From CAYXPG01 sp964564845 (GTDB lineage: Bacteria; Planctomycetota; Phycisphaerae; Sedimentisphaerales; Anaerobacaceae): a DNA stretch of 6,416 bases. Shown piece by piece: positions 6,176-6,416 of the stretch (positions are counted from its first letter, which is position 1; every line of letters starts with the position of its first letter). The stretch spans positions 1 to 6,416 of the forward strand of contig CAZMCN010000115.1 in NCBI GenBank assembly GCA_964564845.1, read 5' to 3'. The notes under the pieces are model-generated. The model saw only the letters and a list, made by a program, of their open reading frames with translations, had not been told where the DNA came from and made no database searches. Position numbers and translations under genes: made by a program.

Positions 6176-6249
6176 GGGCGGTTAGCTCAGATGGCCAGAG
6201 CGCCTGCTCGACACGCAGGAGGTCGTTGGTTCAAGTCCAATACCGCCCA
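6176..6249 (+). tRNA. tRNA-Val (anticodon GAC)
   Basis: A full cloverleaf of 74 bases. The acceptor stem is GGGCGGT (6176-6182) with ACCGCCC (6242-6248), seven perfect pairs. The D arm is GCTC/GAGC (6185-6188, 6198-6201), the anticodon stem CCTGC/GCAGG (6203-6207, 6215-6219) and the T arm GTTGG/CCAAT (6225-6229, 6237-6241) with loop TTCAAGT. The discriminator base is A6249. The 3' CCA is not encoded and must be added by nucleotidyltransferase. The anticodon GAC (6210-6212) reads GUC and GUU. The loop is TCGACAC, which puts C rather than the near-universal U at position 33. The isotype rests on the anticodon and overall fold. Confidence 0.93.
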
Positions 6250-6256
6250 TTGCCTT

Positions 6257-6297
6257 AAGCCTTTGTAAATACTAAAGTTGCAGAGGCTTTATTTTTT
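6257..6297 (+). terminator. Rho-independent terminator after the tRNA
   Basis: AAGCCTTTG (6257-6265) pairs with CAGAGGCTT (6281-6289) as a nine-pair stem including one G-U pair. The loop is 15 bases. A T-rich tail (TTTATTTTTT, 6288-6297) follows. It starts eight bases after the tRNA and so ends its transcript. Confidence 0.75.
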
Positions 6298-6416
6298 AGC
6301 ATCTTCTTCAGTTTCTTTTTTTGTGCCAGTTTGAACCTCGTTTGTGGCAGCAACCTTTCTATAGTGAGCAAATTAGCCCCGGTTTGGCCAGGACTTGCTG
6401 CTTGTTGGCAGTTGAT
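6298..6416. other. Window end without an identifiable gene
   Basis: No ORF of useful length with a start codon is visible. On the - strand one frame ends at a TAA beside the terminator T run and encodes a lysine/glutamate-rich tail (TGTKKETEEDAKK). It is interrupted by another in-frame TAA about 26 codons upstream, so it could only be the end of a gene if the sequence were frameshifted or decayed. A second - strand frame stays open to the window edge but passes through the terminator and resembles nothing. Confidence 0.3.

Noticed and set aside
5956..6258. A 100-codon + strand open frame from a TTG
   Set aside because: It reads through the whole tRNA gene, its final residues are the tRNA translated, and the upstream part resembles no protein and lacks a ribosome site.
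6257..6416. Possible 3' end of a - strand gene ending in TGTKKETEEDAKK
   Set aside because: The frame is broken by another stop about 26 codons upstream and has no start; too short to support as a gene or pseudogene without more sequence to the right.
6176..6416. tRNA as an integration site for a mobile element
   Set aside because: No integrase gene and no second copy of the tRNA 3' end appear in the window.

Overview
The window holds a type IV pilus (or closely related type II secretion-like) assembly operon read entirely on the + strand, followed by a single tRNA-Val gene. GC content is moderate. The taxon cannot be fixed from the sequence. The gene order (PilP/GspB-like, pilB, pilT, pilC, then two pilin-like genes) together with seven-base direct-repeat clutter between genes fits an environmental Gram-negative bacterium, possibly a Planctomycetota/Phycisphaerae-type genome; that placement is inference.

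Layout: 1-305 is the 3' end of a PilP/GspB-like periplasmic protein, entering from the left edge. It overlaps by four bases (ATGA) the extension ATPase gene pilB (302-2215). A gap of about 180 bases leads to the retraction ATPase gene pilT (best start 2397, stop 3452). Positions 3452-3650 hold two tandem copies of a composite unit built from seven-base repeats (GATTTAC-type blocks followed by GGCAATC-type blocks). They begin on the last base of the pilT stop codon and run up to the start of the inner-membrane platform gene pilC (about 3672-4901). Two minor-pilin genes with class III prepilin leaders follow (4948-5391, PilV/GspI-like; 5433-5942, PilW/GspJ-like). From 5943 to 6175 no gene is convincing. 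A tRNA-Val(GAC) lies at 6176-6249 with a plausible promoter in front and an intrinsic terminator behind. The last ~120 bases hold nothing that can be named.

How the genes work together: PilB powers pilin polymerisation from the cytoplasmic face, PilT powers depolymerisation, and PilC is the membrane platform on which both act. The two pilin-like proteins would form or prime the pilus tip, and the PilP/GspB-like protein would link the inner-membrane complex to the secretin. No major pilin, prepilin peptidase or secretin gene is inside the window.

The most unusual feature is the seven-base repeat family. Besides filling the pilT-pilC gap, related heptamers (GAGATAC/GAAATAC) form the coding sequence of the prepilin leader peptides of both pilin genes. 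The two leaders differ by exactly three heptamers (21 bases, seven codons), which keeps the frame, whereas gain or loss of one heptamer would break it.
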